A stretch of DNA of 64,000 nt from DATBQN01 sp963799925 (GCA_963799925.1 CAWCYZ010000002.1:1240001-1304000); one strand, 5' to 3'; positions 47,493 through 56,866 are shown, counted from the stretch's first letter. A program made the numbers and translations. Notes: a model not told the origin generated them from the sequence alone.

Positions 47493-48556
47493 ATGCCCAT
47501 CCCGACCGAGCCGATCGGCAGTATCCCGAGACCTCTGGAGCTGATCGAGGCGATCGCGGCCGCGGACGGCACGGACCCGCGCCTGGAACCGCTCTACGAG
47601 GAGGCGGTCCGCGACACCATCGAGCGCTTCGAGGCCACGGGATCGCCGGTCATCACCGATGGCGAGCAGCGGAAGTACCACAACTTCTGGACCTACTGCG
47701 TGCAAGGGATGCCGAACACGGCGCCGGACGGTTTCAAGATCCCGTTCTCGGCCGGCCACACGCGCCGGATGCTGCGCCTGACCGGCGGCCCTTTCCGCTA
47801 CCGGCGGCACGGCCGACCGCTATCTGGACGCGGCCCTGCGCTATGCCCGCCGGCCGGTCAAGCAGGCGGTCATCTCGCCGTCGGCCTTGAGCCTCATGTA
47901 CCCGGTCGACGAGATCCCCGGCTATCCCCGCGAGCGGTTCATCGAGGACCTGCTGCGGGAGCACGAGGCGGAAGTCCGCCGGTGCCTGCAAAAGGGCGCG
48001 TACAAGGTCCAGATCGATTTCACGGAAGGGCGGCTGGCGGTCAAGATCGACCCTTCGGGAGATCTCCTCCACCGCTTCATCGACCTCAACAATCTCGCGC
48101 TGTCGCGGTTCTCCGCGGCGGATCGCCAGCGCCTCGGCGTGCACACCTGCCCGGGCAGCGACCGCGACTCGACGCACAGCGCGGACGTCGATTACGCCGA
48201 GCTGTTGCCCAGCCTGTTCCAGCTGAAGGTCGGGAGCTTCTACGTCGCCCTGGCGGGCGAGAAGGACCGCGTCCGCGTGCTGGAGATCATCCGCGAGCAC
48301 CTGAAGCCGGGCCAGCGGGTCTTCGTCGGCGTCATCGCGCCGATCGACCCGCGCATCGAGACGCCGGAGGAGGTCCGCGACCGGGTGCTCGAGGCGGCCG
48401 AGTACATCCCGCTGCGAGCAGCTCGGGACCACGGACGACTGCGGCTTCTCCCCCTTCTGCGACGACACCACGACGATCCGCGACACGGCCTTCGCGAAGA
48501 TCCGCGCGCGGGTGCTCGGCACGGCGCTCGCCGCGGCAGAGCTCGGGGTCGGCTGA
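47493..48556 (+). pseudogene. Cobalamin-independent methionine synthase (MetE C-domain) family gene, two frameshifts
   Basis: About 350 residues of the COG0620/MetE C-terminal family, which transfers a methyl group to a thiol, in three frames. Part 1 (TEPIGSIPRPLELIEA, SPVITDGEQRKYHNFW) runs to about 47803, where an extra base interrupts FRYGGTADRYL. Part 2 (VKQAVISPSALSLMYP, YKVQIDFTEGRLAVKIDPSG, GVHTCPGSDRDSTHSADVDY) runs to about 48411, where another extra base sits before the QLGTTDDCGFSPFCDDTTT segment. Part 3 ends at TGA 48554-48556. Zinc-ligand segments (HTC, DCGFSPFC) are preserved, so the damage is recent or artefactual. The kinase gene starts in the same TGATG. Confidence 0.75.
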
Positions 48557-50931
48557 TGGCCGCCGACGACGACGAGGAACGGCGCCTGCGGTCGGTCGCG
48601 CTGCAGAACGCCCATGCCATCCTCCGCGCCCGGCAGCAGGCCGAGCGGGAGCTCGCCGCCGAGCGGGAGCGGCTGCGGATCACCCTCGCGAGCATCGGCG
48701 ACGCGGTGATCAGCACCGACGCCGAAGGCCGGGTGACGTACCTCAACGGGGTGGCCGAGGCGCTGACCGGGTGGACCCAGGCCGAAGCCGCGGGCCGGCC
48801 CCTGCCGGAGGTCTTCCACATCGTCAACGAGCACACCCGCCAGCCGGCCGAGAACCCCGCCCTCCAGGCGCTGCGGGAGGGGGTGGTCGTCGGGCTGGCG
48901 AACCACACCGTCCTCATCGCCCGCGACGGGACCGAGCGGCCGATCGACGACAGCGCCGCCCCCATGCTGGACGAGTCCGGCGCCCCGGTGGGCGTGGTGC
49001 TCGTCTTCCGCGACGTGACCGAGCGCCGGCGGGCCGAGGAGGTCCAGGCGCGGCTCGCCGCCATCGTCGAGTCGTCCCAGGACGCGATCATCAGCAAGAC
49101 CCTCGAAGGCGTCATCCGGACGTGGAACGCCGGCGCCGAGCGGCTCTTCGGGTACACGGCCGAGGAGGCCGTCGGCCGGCCGATCACGCTCATCATCCCC
49201 CGGAGCGGCTGGACGAGGAGGAGATGATCCTCTCCCGGCATCGCTCGCGGCGAGCCGATCGAGCACTTCGAGACGGTCCGGGTGGCCAAGGACGGCCGCC
49301 GGCTCCACATCTCGCTCACCGTCTCCCCGGTCCGCGACGCGGAGGGCCGCATCATCGGGGCGTCGAAAGTCGCCCGCGACGTGACCGAGACGGAAGCGGG
49401 CGGAGGAGGCCCTGCGGGCCAGCGAGCTGCGTTTCCGCACCCTCACCGCCCATGCGCCCGTCGGCATCTTCATGACCGACCGGGACGGCGACTGCCTGTT
49501 CGTGAACGAGTGCTGGAGCGCGATGGCCGGGCTGTCCCCCGAGGAGGCGCGGGGCGCCGGTTGGATCCGCGCCCTGCACCCTGACGACCGGGAGCGGATC
49601 TCTCGCGCCTGGTATGCCGCGGCCGAAGCGCGGCGGCCGTTCGCCGAGGAGTACCGCTTCCGCACGCCGCGGGGAGAGGTGACGTGGATCCACGGTCGGG
49701 CCGTCGAGCTCCTCGACGAGGCGGGACGGGTCAGCGGCTATCTCGGCACGCTCACCGACGTCACGCAGCGCCGGGAGGCCGTCGAAGCGCTCGAGGAGGC
49801 CGACCGCCGCAAGGACGAGTTCCTCGCCCTGCTGGCCCACGAGCTGAGGAATCCGCTGGCTCCGCTGCGCAACGGCCTCGAGGTGATGCGGCTGGCCTCC
49901 GGCGACGCGAAGGTCGTCGCGGCGGCGCAGGACATGATGGACCGCCAGCTCTCCCACATGGTGCGCCTGGTCGACGACCTGCTCGACGTGTCCCGCATCA
50001 GCCGCAACAAGATGGAGCTGCGCCGCGCCCGGGTGCTGCTCGCGGACGTGGTCCGCGGCGCGGTGGAGACCGCCCGTCCGGCGCTCGAGGCGGTCGGGCA
50101 CGAGCTCACGGTCGCGCTCCCGCCGGAGCCGGTCGCCCTCGACGCCGACCTCACCCGGCTCGCCCAGGTGTTCGGCAACCTGCTCGACAACAGCGCCAAG
50201 TACACCGAGCCGGGCGGGCGCATCCGGCTCACCGCGAGGCGGGACGGCGAGCAGGTCCTGGTGGCGGTACGAGGACACCGGGATCGGCATCCCTGCCTCG
50301 GCCCTGCGGAGCATCTTCGACATGTTCAGCCAGGTGGACCGATCCATCGAGCGGAGCACGGGCGGCCTGGGAATCGGGCTCGCGCTCGTCAAGGGCCTGG
50401 TCGAGATGCACGGCGGGACGGTCGAGGCGGCGAGCCCCGGTCAGGGCCAGGGCAGCACGTTCACGGTCAGGCTGCCGGTCCTGCAGGACCGGGACGGAGC
50501 CGTCGTCCGGCGCGCCGGCCGGGGAAAGCACGGGCGCCGCCGCCTCGCGGAGGCGGCGCATCCTGGTGGTGGACGACAACCGGGACTCGGCGGAGTCCAT
50601 GGCGCTGATGCTCGAGCTCCTGGGGAACGAGAACCGGACCGCGCACGACGGCCTCGAGGCGGTGGAGCTGGCCGAGCAGTTCCGCCCGCACGTGATCCTG
50701 ATGGACATCGGGATGCCGAAGCTCAACGGCTACGAGGCGACGCGGCGCATCCGCGAGCAGCCCTGGGGGCGCGACATCGCCATCATCGCGCTGACCGGCT
50801 GGGGCCAGGAGGAGGACCGCCTCAAGTCCAAGGAGGTCGGCTGCGACGGCCACCTGGTGAAGCCGATCCAGCTGCTCGACCTGCAGAAGCTCCTGGCGGA
50901 GCTGCCGGGCGGCAGCGGCTCGCAGACCTAG
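48556..50931 (+). pseudogene. Hybrid histidine kinase (PAS-PAS-PAS-HisKA-HATPase-REC), multiple frameshifts
   Basis: About 790 residues over several frames. PAS 1 is at about residues 35-150 (ITLASIGDAVISTDAEGRV) and PAS 2 continues to about 49200. Frames shift near 49201, 49237 and 49393. PAS 3 (GIFMTDRDGDCLFVNECWS) follows, then the H-box LLAHELRNPLAPLRNGLEV, the N-box NLLDNSAKYTEPGG, and a shift near 50272. Next come EDTGIGIP and GGLGIGLALVKGLVEMHGG, a last shift near 50500-50545, and a receiver domain (RILVVDDNRDSAESM, LMDIGMPKLNGYEATRRI, HLVKP). All catalytic motifs persist once frames are joined. It would be a cytosolic sensor kinase with no obvious partner. Confidence 0.75.
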
Positions 50932-51044
50932 CCCGGATTATTCATGAGCCGTCGTCCGCGGTGGCCGCGACCGCAGATTGCGCCGAACGGCAGGGTGTCA
51001 TGAGGTGGCGAGCGGACCGCCCAGCGAACATTCCCACCCTGGGG

Positions 51045-51293
51045 GTAGAGACGCCCCAGTCCGTAACCACGGACCTCGCGGGTCCACTGACGTCGGGGCG
51101 TCTCTTTTCGGCCACGAATCGCCGTGCCTGCGGGATAACCCCCGCATGGGATCCATTCGTCTACCGCCGAGGCGTGCCGCCGGCGGCGTTGCCGCCGAGG
51201 CGTGCGCCGCCGTTGGTGGCCGTTGGTGGCGTGGAGACGCCCCGACGACGGCGGACTGAGCAGGTCCGTGGTCGGGGACTGGGGCGTCTCTAC
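51045..51293. mobile_element. MITE/REP-like palindromic element
   Basis: 249 bases with perfect outer ends GTAGAGACGCCCCAGTCC (51045) and the complement ending GGGGCGTCTCTAC (51293). Each half is itself a hairpin: GAGACGCCCC (51048)/GGGGCGTCTC (51095-51104) and GAGACGCCCC (51234-51243)/GGGGCGTCTC (51281-51290). The first hairpin is followed by TTTT. A GC-rich repeat (CCGCCGAGGCGTGC) occurs twice between them. No coding capacity. The flanks 50932-51044 and 51294-51472 show nothing else recognisable. It is probably a non-autonomous repeat moved by a REP-type transposase elsewhere. Confidence 0.7.
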
Positions 51294-51472
51294 GGCGGCG
51301 GGTCCCAGCGCCGCGCCGGCTCCCGGGGAGTCAGCTCTCACACTCTTATCAATAGAGGCGGGCTCGACCGCGCTCGGTGCGCCGCCGGCTCGCGGCAGGG
51401 CTCCGGTCCTCGGACTCTTCGAAAGAGGCGGACGATAAAGGCTCTACCGCGTGTGTCACTGCCGGTCCGTAA

Positions 51473-51500
51473 CCCTCGCGCCCGCGAGAGAAAAGGAGAC
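51473..51500 (+). repeat. 28-bp direct repeat, right copy, containing the RBS of the Cys-rich peptide
   Basis: Perfect match to 47387-47414. CTCGCG-CC-CGCGAG can fold as a hairpin directly in front of AAAAGGAGAC, three bases before ATG 51504, so the hairpin may also control translation of that gene. Confidence 0.95.
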
Positions 51501-51503
51501 TCC

Positions 51504-51806
51504 ATGAAGCGCGTCCTGCTCGCCCTCAGCCTGACCGCCGTCCTCGCCGCTCCGGCCTTCGCCGCGTCCGCGTCCCCAGCTCTCCATCCAGCGACGGCCG
51601 CCGTCGCGGCGCCGGCGGCCGCCGGCCTCTTCATGCCGCTGGCGCCGCCGCTGCCGAGCTTCCTCGCCACCTCCGCGGCGGCGGATCGAACGGCGACCCA
51701 GGCCGGGGTCCTCTCGCACCCCTGCCCTCAGATCGGACCCACCTGCTGCGGCGTCCTGCGCGGACCCGACGGCTGCTTCTACTGCACCGATTACAGCTGC
51801 TTCTAA
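51504..51806 (+). CDS. Secreted small Cys-rich protein of unknown function
   Basis: A 100-residue protein with a clear signal peptide (MKRVLLALSLTAVLAAPAFA). A Pro/Ala linker of about 50 residues follows, then a C-terminal 29-residue module with six cysteines (HPCPQIGPTCCGVLRG and DGCFYCTDYSCF), spacing C-x6-CC-x8-C-x2-C-x4-C. This suggests a disulfide-bonded mini-domain or exported peptide. I do not recognise a family. It has an excellent ribosome site within the 28-bp repeat. No maturation or export gene is adjacent; DinB follows. Confidence 0.75.
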   Translation: MKRVLLALSLTAVLAAPAFAASASPALHPATAAVAAPAAAGLFMPLAPPLPSFLATSAAADRTATQAGVLSHPCPQIGPTCCGVLRGPDGCFYCTDYSCF

Positions 51807-51944
51807 CGGCACTAGGCCGCCGCGGCCGCCCGGCCGCGGTGGCCAAATGCTTGAGGCTGCCCGCCCGCCGCCGCGTCCTTCGCGGCAGCCTCGCCCGGCC
51901 GGCGGATTGCCGCGGTACGATGCACGGGAGTCGGAGGAGGCGAA

Positions 51945-52463
51945 TTGGGACGTCCGGGAGCCGATGAGGCTGCACCCTACTACTTTCGTTACATCGACCT
52001 GGTGGCGGGCGATGACGTGGTCCGCTACCTCGCGGCGCAACTCGAGGCGGCCACGCCCGTCCTCTCCGGCATCTCGGAGGAGATGTCCCTCCACCGCTAC
52101 GCGGCAGAGAAGTGGAGCATCCGCCAGGTGCTCTGCCACGTGAGCGACACCGAGCGGGTCTTAGCCTTCCGGGCCCTCTGGTTCGGCCGCGGCTTCGACA
52201 CGCCTCTGCCGAGCTTCGACCAAGAGGTCAGTGCCGCCGGGGCGAGGGCCGACGAAGTGCCCTGGGCTCACCACGTCGAAGAGCTCCGCGCCGTGCGTCT
52301 GGCGACCCTGTCCCTCTTCCGCCACCTGCCGGCCGAGGCGTGGGAGCGTCGCGGCATCGCCAGCGGCAACCCCTTCACCGTGCGCGCCCTGGCCTACCTC
52401 GCGGCCGGTCACCTCGCTCACCACCTCGCGATCCTTCACGAGAGGTATCTCGGCGCGCCGTGA
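51945..52463 (+). CDS. DinB-family protein
   Basis: A 172-residue four-helix-bundle protein of the DinB/YfiT superfamily. The metal-binding His triad is visible: VLCHVSDTERV (about residue 66), the region HHVEELRAVR, and AAGHLAHHLAILHERY (about 157) near the end. Members are thiol- or mycothiol-dependent transferases or of unknown activity. TTG 51945 is chosen for its GGAGGAGG site at 51933-51940. Monocistronic, convergent with the tRNA-Ser pair. Confidence 0.85.
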   Translation: MGRPGADEAAPYYFRYIDLVAGDDVVRYLAAQLEAATPVLSGISEEMSLHRYAAEKWSIRQVLCHVSDTERVLAFRALWFGRGFDTPLPSFDQEVSAAGARADEVPWAHHVEELRAVRLATLSLFRHLPAEAWERRGIASGNPFTVRALAYLAAGHLAHHLAILHERYLGAP

Positions 52464-52557
52464 TCCCACGGCTGAGCCCTCGCGGGCGTCTCCCCGGAGC
52501 TGGGTAGCCGAACGGTGATGCCGAAATGTCCTCTGGGTGGGTAAGCGTCGACTGCGA

Positions 52558-52647
52558 TGGCGGAGAGGGTGGGATTCGAACCCACGGACCGGTTGCCCGG
52601 TCAACGGTTTTCGAGACCGTCCCATTCAACCACTCTGGCACCTCTCC
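52558..52647 (-). tRNA. tRNA-Ser (anticodon CGA)
   Basis: Minus strand: acceptor GGAGAGG/CCTCTCC, anticodon loop CTCGAAA, long variable arm of class II tRNA, T-loop TTCGAAT, encoded CCA at 52560-52558. Reads UCG codons. Confidence 0.95.
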
Positions 52648-52660
52648 GGGTTGCTGCGTG

Positions 52661-52751
<91 letters not shown>

Positions 52752-52808
52752 TGGTCTGAGAAAGAACGCGCCGCGGCGTCCCGTTTCGGGGACCGCGAGC
52801 CCCGCATC

Positions 52809-53291
52809 CTATGCCATCCGCGGCCGGCCGCGCCGCAGATCGGCGAAGAAGCCGGAGAGGAGCGCCCCGCACTCCTCGGCGAGCACCCCGGCGGTCACCT
52901 CCAGCCGGTGGTTCAACCGCGGGTCCTGGACCAGGTTGCCCAGGGTGCCGCAGTAGCCGGCCTTGGGGTCGGCCGCGCCGTAGACCAGCCGCTCGATCCG
53001 CGCCGCGACGAGCGCCCCGGCGCACATCGGGCAGGGCTCCAGGGTGACGTAGAGCGTCGTCCCGGCGAGCCGCCAGCCGCTACAACGCGCCGCCGCCTGG
53101 CGGATCGCCAGCAGCTCGGCATGGGCCAGCGGGTCGCCGTCGGTCTCCCGGCGGTTGTAGCCGCGGCCGAGAACCTCCGGCGGCTCGCCCCCGATCACCA
53201 GGGCGCCGATCGGCACCTCGCCGATCGCCGCCGCCTGCCGGGCCAGGTCCAGGGCCGCTTCCATCCACGCCCTGTCCTCGTCACTCGTCAC
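52809..53291 (-). CDS. tadA: tRNA-specific adenosine deaminase
   Basis: A 160-residue cytidine-deaminase-fold enzyme. The zinc site is HAELLAIRQA (about residue 57) plus LEPCPMCAGAL (about 88-98); GAADPKAGYCGTLGNLV is the usual substrate loop. It converts A34 to inosine in tRNA-Arg(ACG). Start ATG 53291. It is upstream of the tRNA-Ser genes on the same strand, but its substrate is tRNA-Arg, so the proximity is probably incidental. Confidence 0.93.
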   Translation of the reverse strand: MTSDEDRAWMEAALDLARQAAAIGEVPIGALVIGGEPPEVLGRGYNRRETDGDPLAHAELLAIRQAAARCSGWRLAGTTLYVTLEPCPMCAGALVAARIERLVYGAADPKAGYCGTLGNLVQDPRLNHRLEVTAGVLAEECGALLSGFFADLRRGRPRMA

Positions 53292-53574
53292 GATCGGACG
53301 TGTCCTGACCTCGCGCGGTGGGCGCGGAAAGGCGTAATCTTAGAGGAAGGGTCGATCTCCGTAAACCGCGGGCTCCTCCTCCTGAGACCGGCCGGCGGAT
53401 AGTGGGTCGGGTCCGCTGCGGGCGACCGCCCTCGGGACCACCCTCCCGACCTCCCTTCCAGGCGGCCGTCCTCGGGACCAAACCGCCCCACTACCCGCCG
53501 GCGCCCCGAGTTGGCGCTTCCGGCGCACGGCTGATACAGTGCTCCGTCCGCTTCGGGCGTCTTAAGGAGCCTCC

Positions 53575-55527
53575 ATGCTCAAAGTCTTTCGCGAGAACGT
53601 CAAGTACCTCAGCTGGATCCTCTGGGTCATCATCGCCATCTTCATCATCTTCATCTTCGTCGACTTCGGGGCCGGCATCGGCGGCCAGCGCGGGCCCGGC
53701 GGCGACAACGTCGCGGCGACGGTGGGGCAGGAGACGATCAGCCGGCTGGAGTTCCAGCGCGCCTATGCGAGCACCCAGGAGCGCGCCCGGCAGGCGTACG
53801 GCGACAAGTTCACGCCCGAGCTCGAGAAGCAGCTGCACCTGCCGCTCCAGGTCCTCAACAAGCTCGTCCAGGACCGCATCCTGACCGACGAGGCGCGGCG
53901 TCTCGGCCTGGTGGCGAGCGACGAGGAGGTGCGCAAGCAGATCCTCGACATCTTCAAGGACGAGCAGGGGCGGTTCGTCGGCGAGGCGGTCTACAACCAG
54001 TCCCTCCAGGCGCAGCACACCACCGCCGACGCTTTCGAGCGCGAGGTGCGCGACGCGCTGCTGCGCCAGAAGCTGATCGAGGTGCTGCACGCCGGCCTCT
54101 ACATCTCGGACCAGCAGATCGAGCGGACCTACCGCGACCAGGTCGAGCAGGCCAAGATCCGCTACGTCCAGCTGTCGCGCGGCACCGATGCGCCCCCGGC
54201 GGTCTCGCCGGCGGACCTCGCGGCCTACTACGACGCCCATAAAAACGAGTTCAAGCTCCCCGAGCAGCGCCAGGTCGCCTATGTCCTGGTCGAGAACGCC
54301 AAGCTCCAGGCGCAGAACGCCGCCGACGACAAGGCGGTGCGGAGCTACTACGACGCCCATCCGGACGAGTTCAAGCAGGAGGAGCAAATCCACGCCCGCC
54401 AGATCCTCGTCGCGGTCAACGACCAGCGCAACGATGCCGCGGCCAAGCAGCGCGTCGACGAGGCGAAGAAGCGGATCGACGGCGGCCAGGACTTCGCCAA
54501 GGTGGCGGCGGAGATCTCCGACGACGCCAGCTCGAAGGCCCGCGGCGGCGACCTGGGCTTCTTCGGCCACAATCGCAACGTCAAGGAATTCGAGGACGCC
54601 GCCTTCGCCGCCCCGCTCGGCAAGGTGGTCGGTCCGGTGCGCTCGCCGCTCGGCTATCACCTCTTCGAGGTGCTCGAGAAGAAGCCCGGCGGCGTGCGGT
54701 CCTTCGAGGAGGTGCGGCCGCAGATCGCGGGCCAGCTCGCCGCGGAGCGCGCCAAGACGATCGGCGAGAGCAAGGCCAAGGAGCTCGCCGAGCGGATCGA
54801 CAAGGCGAAGCCGAAGACCGCCGACGACTTGAAGGCGCTGGTCAAGGACGATCCCGACGCGAGCTTCGCCGTCAGCCCCCGGTTCGGCCAGGGGGACTGG
54901 ATCCCCGGCATCGGCCGCCAGCCGGCCGTGGCGAGCGCCGTCTTCGGCATGAAGAAGGGCGACATCTCGAAGCCCATCCTGCTGCCGCGCGGCTGGGGCG
55001 TCTTCCTGCTGCAGGACGTCTTCCCGCCGCACACGCCGCCGCTCGCCGAGGTCGAGCCCCGCGTGCACCAGGAGCTGGTCACCCAGAAGCTGCAGCAGGC
55101 GGCGCTCGACCGCCTCACCCAGGCCAAGCAGCAGATGGCGCTGGGCAAGACCCTCGACCAGGTCGCCGCCGGGCTGGGCGCCAAGGTCGAGGCGCCGCCG
55201 GAGTTCGGCGCCAACGGCTTCATCCAGGGGCTCGGCTACAACCCGCAGGTGGCGAAGGCCGCCCTGGCGCTCGCGCCGGGGCAGGTCGGCGGGCCTCTCC
55301 CCGCCGCGCAGGGCGCGGTGCTCTTCCAGGTCGTCGAGAAGAAGGGCTTCGACCCCAAGCAGTTCGCCGACCAGCGCGAGCAGATCCGCCAGCAGCTCGA
55401 GAGCGACCGGTTGAACCGTCTGATGGCCTCGATCCTCGAGCAGCGCCGGCGCGAGCTCGGCGTGACGCCCGACCGCCAGCTCCTCGACACCTACGGCATC
55501 GGCGCCGACGAGACGCCGGCGGGTTGA
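53575..55527 (+). CDS. ppiD: PpiD-type membrane-anchored peptidyl-prolyl isomerase
   Basis: A 650-residue protein. One N-terminal membrane helix (WILWVIIAIFIIFIFVDF, residues 16-33) is followed by a SurA-N-like chaperone region and a PpiC/parvulin domain at about 270-365 (EQIHARQILVAVN, GGDLGFFGHNRN, PVRSPLGYHLFEV). A second, more degenerate parvulin-like unit lies at about 440-510. It helps fold exported proteins at the periplasmic face. AAGGAGCC precedes ATG 53575. The 283-base gap upstream shows only short direct repeats (CCTCGGGACCA at about 53430 and 53470). Confidence 0.9.
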   Translation: MLKVFRENVKYLSWILWVIIAIFIIFIFVDFGAGIGGQRGPGGDNVAATVGQETISRLEFQRAYASTQERARQAYGDKFTPELEKQLHLPLQVLNKLVQDRILTDEARRLGLVASDEEVRKQILDIFKDEQGRFVGEAVYNQSLQAQHTTADAFEREVRDALLRQKLIEVLHAGLYISDQQIERTYRDQVEQAKIRYVQLSRGTDAPPAVSPADLAAYYDAHKNEFKLPEQRQVAYVLVENAKLQAQNAADDKAVRSYYDAHPDEFKQEEQIHARQILVAVNDQRNDAAAKQRVDEAKKRIDGGQDFAKVAAEISDDASSKARGGDLGFFGHNRNVKEFEDAAFAAPLGKVVGPVRSPLGYHLFEVLEKKPGGVRSFEEVRPQIAGQLAAERAKTIGESKAKELAERIDKAKPKTADDLKALVKDDPDASFAVSPRFGQGDWIPGIGRQPAVASAVFGMKKGDISKPILLPRGWGVFLLQDVFPPHTPPLAEVEPRVHQELVTQKLQQAALDRLTQAKQQMALGKTLDQVAAGLGAKVEAPPEFGANGFIQGLGYNPQVAKAALALAPGQVGGPLPAAQGAVLFQVVEKKGFDPKQFADQREQIRQQLESDRLNRLMASILEQRRRELGVTPDRQLLDTYGIGADETPAG

Positions 55528-55568
55528 GCGGGAGACGGGTCCCGGCCGGCTGCGGGCCGCCGCGGGAC

Positions 55569-55609
55569 GGGATGATCGCGGACTGGATGATCGCGGACGT
55601 GATGATCGG
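55569..55609 (+). repeat. Short tandem repeat before ruvA
   Basis: Three GATGATCG-type units 15-16 bases apart (55571, 55586, 55601) directly before the ruvA ATG, with near-identical GGATGATCGCGGAC in the first two. No strong ribosome site is visible, so this repeat may affect ruvA translation. Confidence 0.6.
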
Positions 55610-56197
55610 ATGATCGGCTACTTGACCGGCCAGCTCCTCAAGACCTCCCCGGAGCGCGTGCTCCTGGACGTCCAGGGGGTCGGCTACGAGGTCCACATCC
55701 CGCTGTCGACCTGGTACGAGATCGAGCAGCGGACCGGCGAGCGCATCGGTCTCCACATCCATACCCAAGTACGCGAGGACGACATATCGCTCTTCGGCTT
55801 TTGGACCGAGCGCGAGAAGCAGCTCTTCGAACGATTGATCGCGGTGTCCGGCATCGGCCCGCGCCTGGCGCGGGTGATCCTCTCCGGCATGGCGCCGGAG
55901 GACTTGGTGGCCGCCATCGCCGCCGGCGACCTGGCCCGCCTCGCCACCATCCCCGGCATCGGCAAGAAGACCGCCGAGCGGATGGTTCTCGAGCTCAAGG
56001 AGAAAATGCGCGAGCTCGCCGCTGAGCTCCCCGAGCGGCTGCTCCCCAGCGACGGCGACGTCGTCTCCGCCCTGGTCAACCTCGGCTACAAGGCGAGTCA
56101 GGCCGAGCGCGCCGTCGCCGACGCCCGGCGTGACCGCCCGGAGGCGGCGTTCCACGAGCTGCTGCGGGCGAGCCTCAACCGGCTCTCGCGGGCTTGA
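55610..56197 (+). CDS. ruvA: Holliday junction branch migration protein RuvA
   Basis: A 195-residue protein: N-terminal OB-like domain (MIGYLTGQLL, VLLDVQGVGYEVHIPLSTW, REDDISLFGF), the helix-hairpin-helix pair (VSGIGPRLARVILS, IPGIGKKTAERMVLELKEK) and the C-terminal RuvB-binding domain (VSALVNLGYKASQAERAV). It forms tetramers on four-way junctions. No ruvB or ruvC in the window, which is unusual because ruvAB are normally adjacent. Confidence 0.95.
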   Translation: MIGYLTGQLLKTSPERVLLDVQGVGYEVHIPLSTWYEIEQRTGERIGLHIHTQVREDDISLFGFWTEREKQLFERLIAVSGIGPRLARVILSGMAPEDLVAAIAAGDLARLATIPGIGKKTAERMVLELKEKMRELAAELPERLLPSDGDVVSALVNLGYKASQAERAVADARRDRPEAAFHELLRASLNRLSRA

Positions 56198-56336
56198 GGC
56201 GGAAGGACGGGCTGTCCTTGACCTCGACCGCGCCTCTGCGCTAGCTTACGAGTTTCGTTCGGGTATCCGCGCTCAAGGCGGCGACATTCGGAGCCGCGGC
56301 CGCGACCCTCACCTCCAACCGAGAAGGTGGACCACC

Positions 56337-56471
56337 GTGAAACGGACGTTTCAACCCAACAACCGTCATCGCCACAAGACCCACGGCTTCCTGGTACGGA
56401 TGCGCACCAAGAACGGGCGCGCCGTCATCGCCCGGCGGCGCCGGAAGGGACGCAAGCGCCTGAGCGTCTGA
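56337..56471 (+). CDS. rpmH: 50S ribosomal protein L34
   Basis: A 44-residue very basic protein beginning at GTG 56337 (VKRTFQPNNRHRHKTHGF), with the full L34 pattern RMRTKNGRAVIARRRRKGRKRLSV. AGAAGGTGG at about 56323 is the ribosome site. Overlaps rnpA by one base. First gene of the classic rpmH-rnpA-yidD-yidC-jag-rsmG cluster. Confidence 0.98.
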   Translation: MKRTFQPNNRHRHKTHGFLVRMRTKNGRAVIARRRRKGRKRLSV

Positions 56472-56866
56472 TGGCCTCGCCGCAGGGCTCGCCCGCCCCG
56501 CCGAGATCCGGCGAGCGGTTCCTTCCGGAAGAGCGCTTGCGGCGGCGGGCGGACTACCTCCGGTGCTACCGCACCGGGCGACGGCGTCACGGCGAGATTG
56601 CGATCCTCTACTTCGCACCCAACGAGCTCGGGCATCCGCGGCTCGGGATCACCGCCAGCCGCAAGGTCGGCGACGCGGTCGTGCGCCACCGGCTCAAGCG
56701 AAGAATCAAAGAGATCTACCGGCGATGGCAGGAACGCGCGAGCCTTCCCCCGATGGACCTCGTGCTCCATCTGAAGCCCGAGGCGCGGGGGGTGGAGTGG
56801 ACGCCCTTCCGCGTGGAGATGCTGCGCCTGCTCGCCGGTCTCGTCCGGCGCGGCGGGGAGCGGTGA
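56471..56866 (+). CDS. rnpA: Ribonuclease P protein component
   Basis: A 131-residue basic protein. The family RNR-like segment appears as VVRHRLKRRIKEIYR (about 72-86), after LGITASRKVGDA. It aids RNase P RNA in 5' tRNA processing. ATG 56471 sits in the rpmH stop (TGATG), so the two are coupled. N-terminal Pro/Arg extension of about 25 residues. Confidence 0.93.
   Translation: MASPQGSPAPPRSGERFLPEERLRRRADYLRCYRTGRRRHGEIAILYFAPNELGHPRLGITASRKVGDAVVRHRLKRRIKEIYRRWQERASLPPMDLVLHLKPEARGVEWTPFRVEMLRLLAGLVRRGGER

Noticed and set aside
56333..56348. parS half-site at the rpmH start (CCGTGAAACGG)
   Set aside because: Only one arm matches and the bases are the L34 codons VKRT. Same for GTGAAAC at about 17683 inside the NYN gene.
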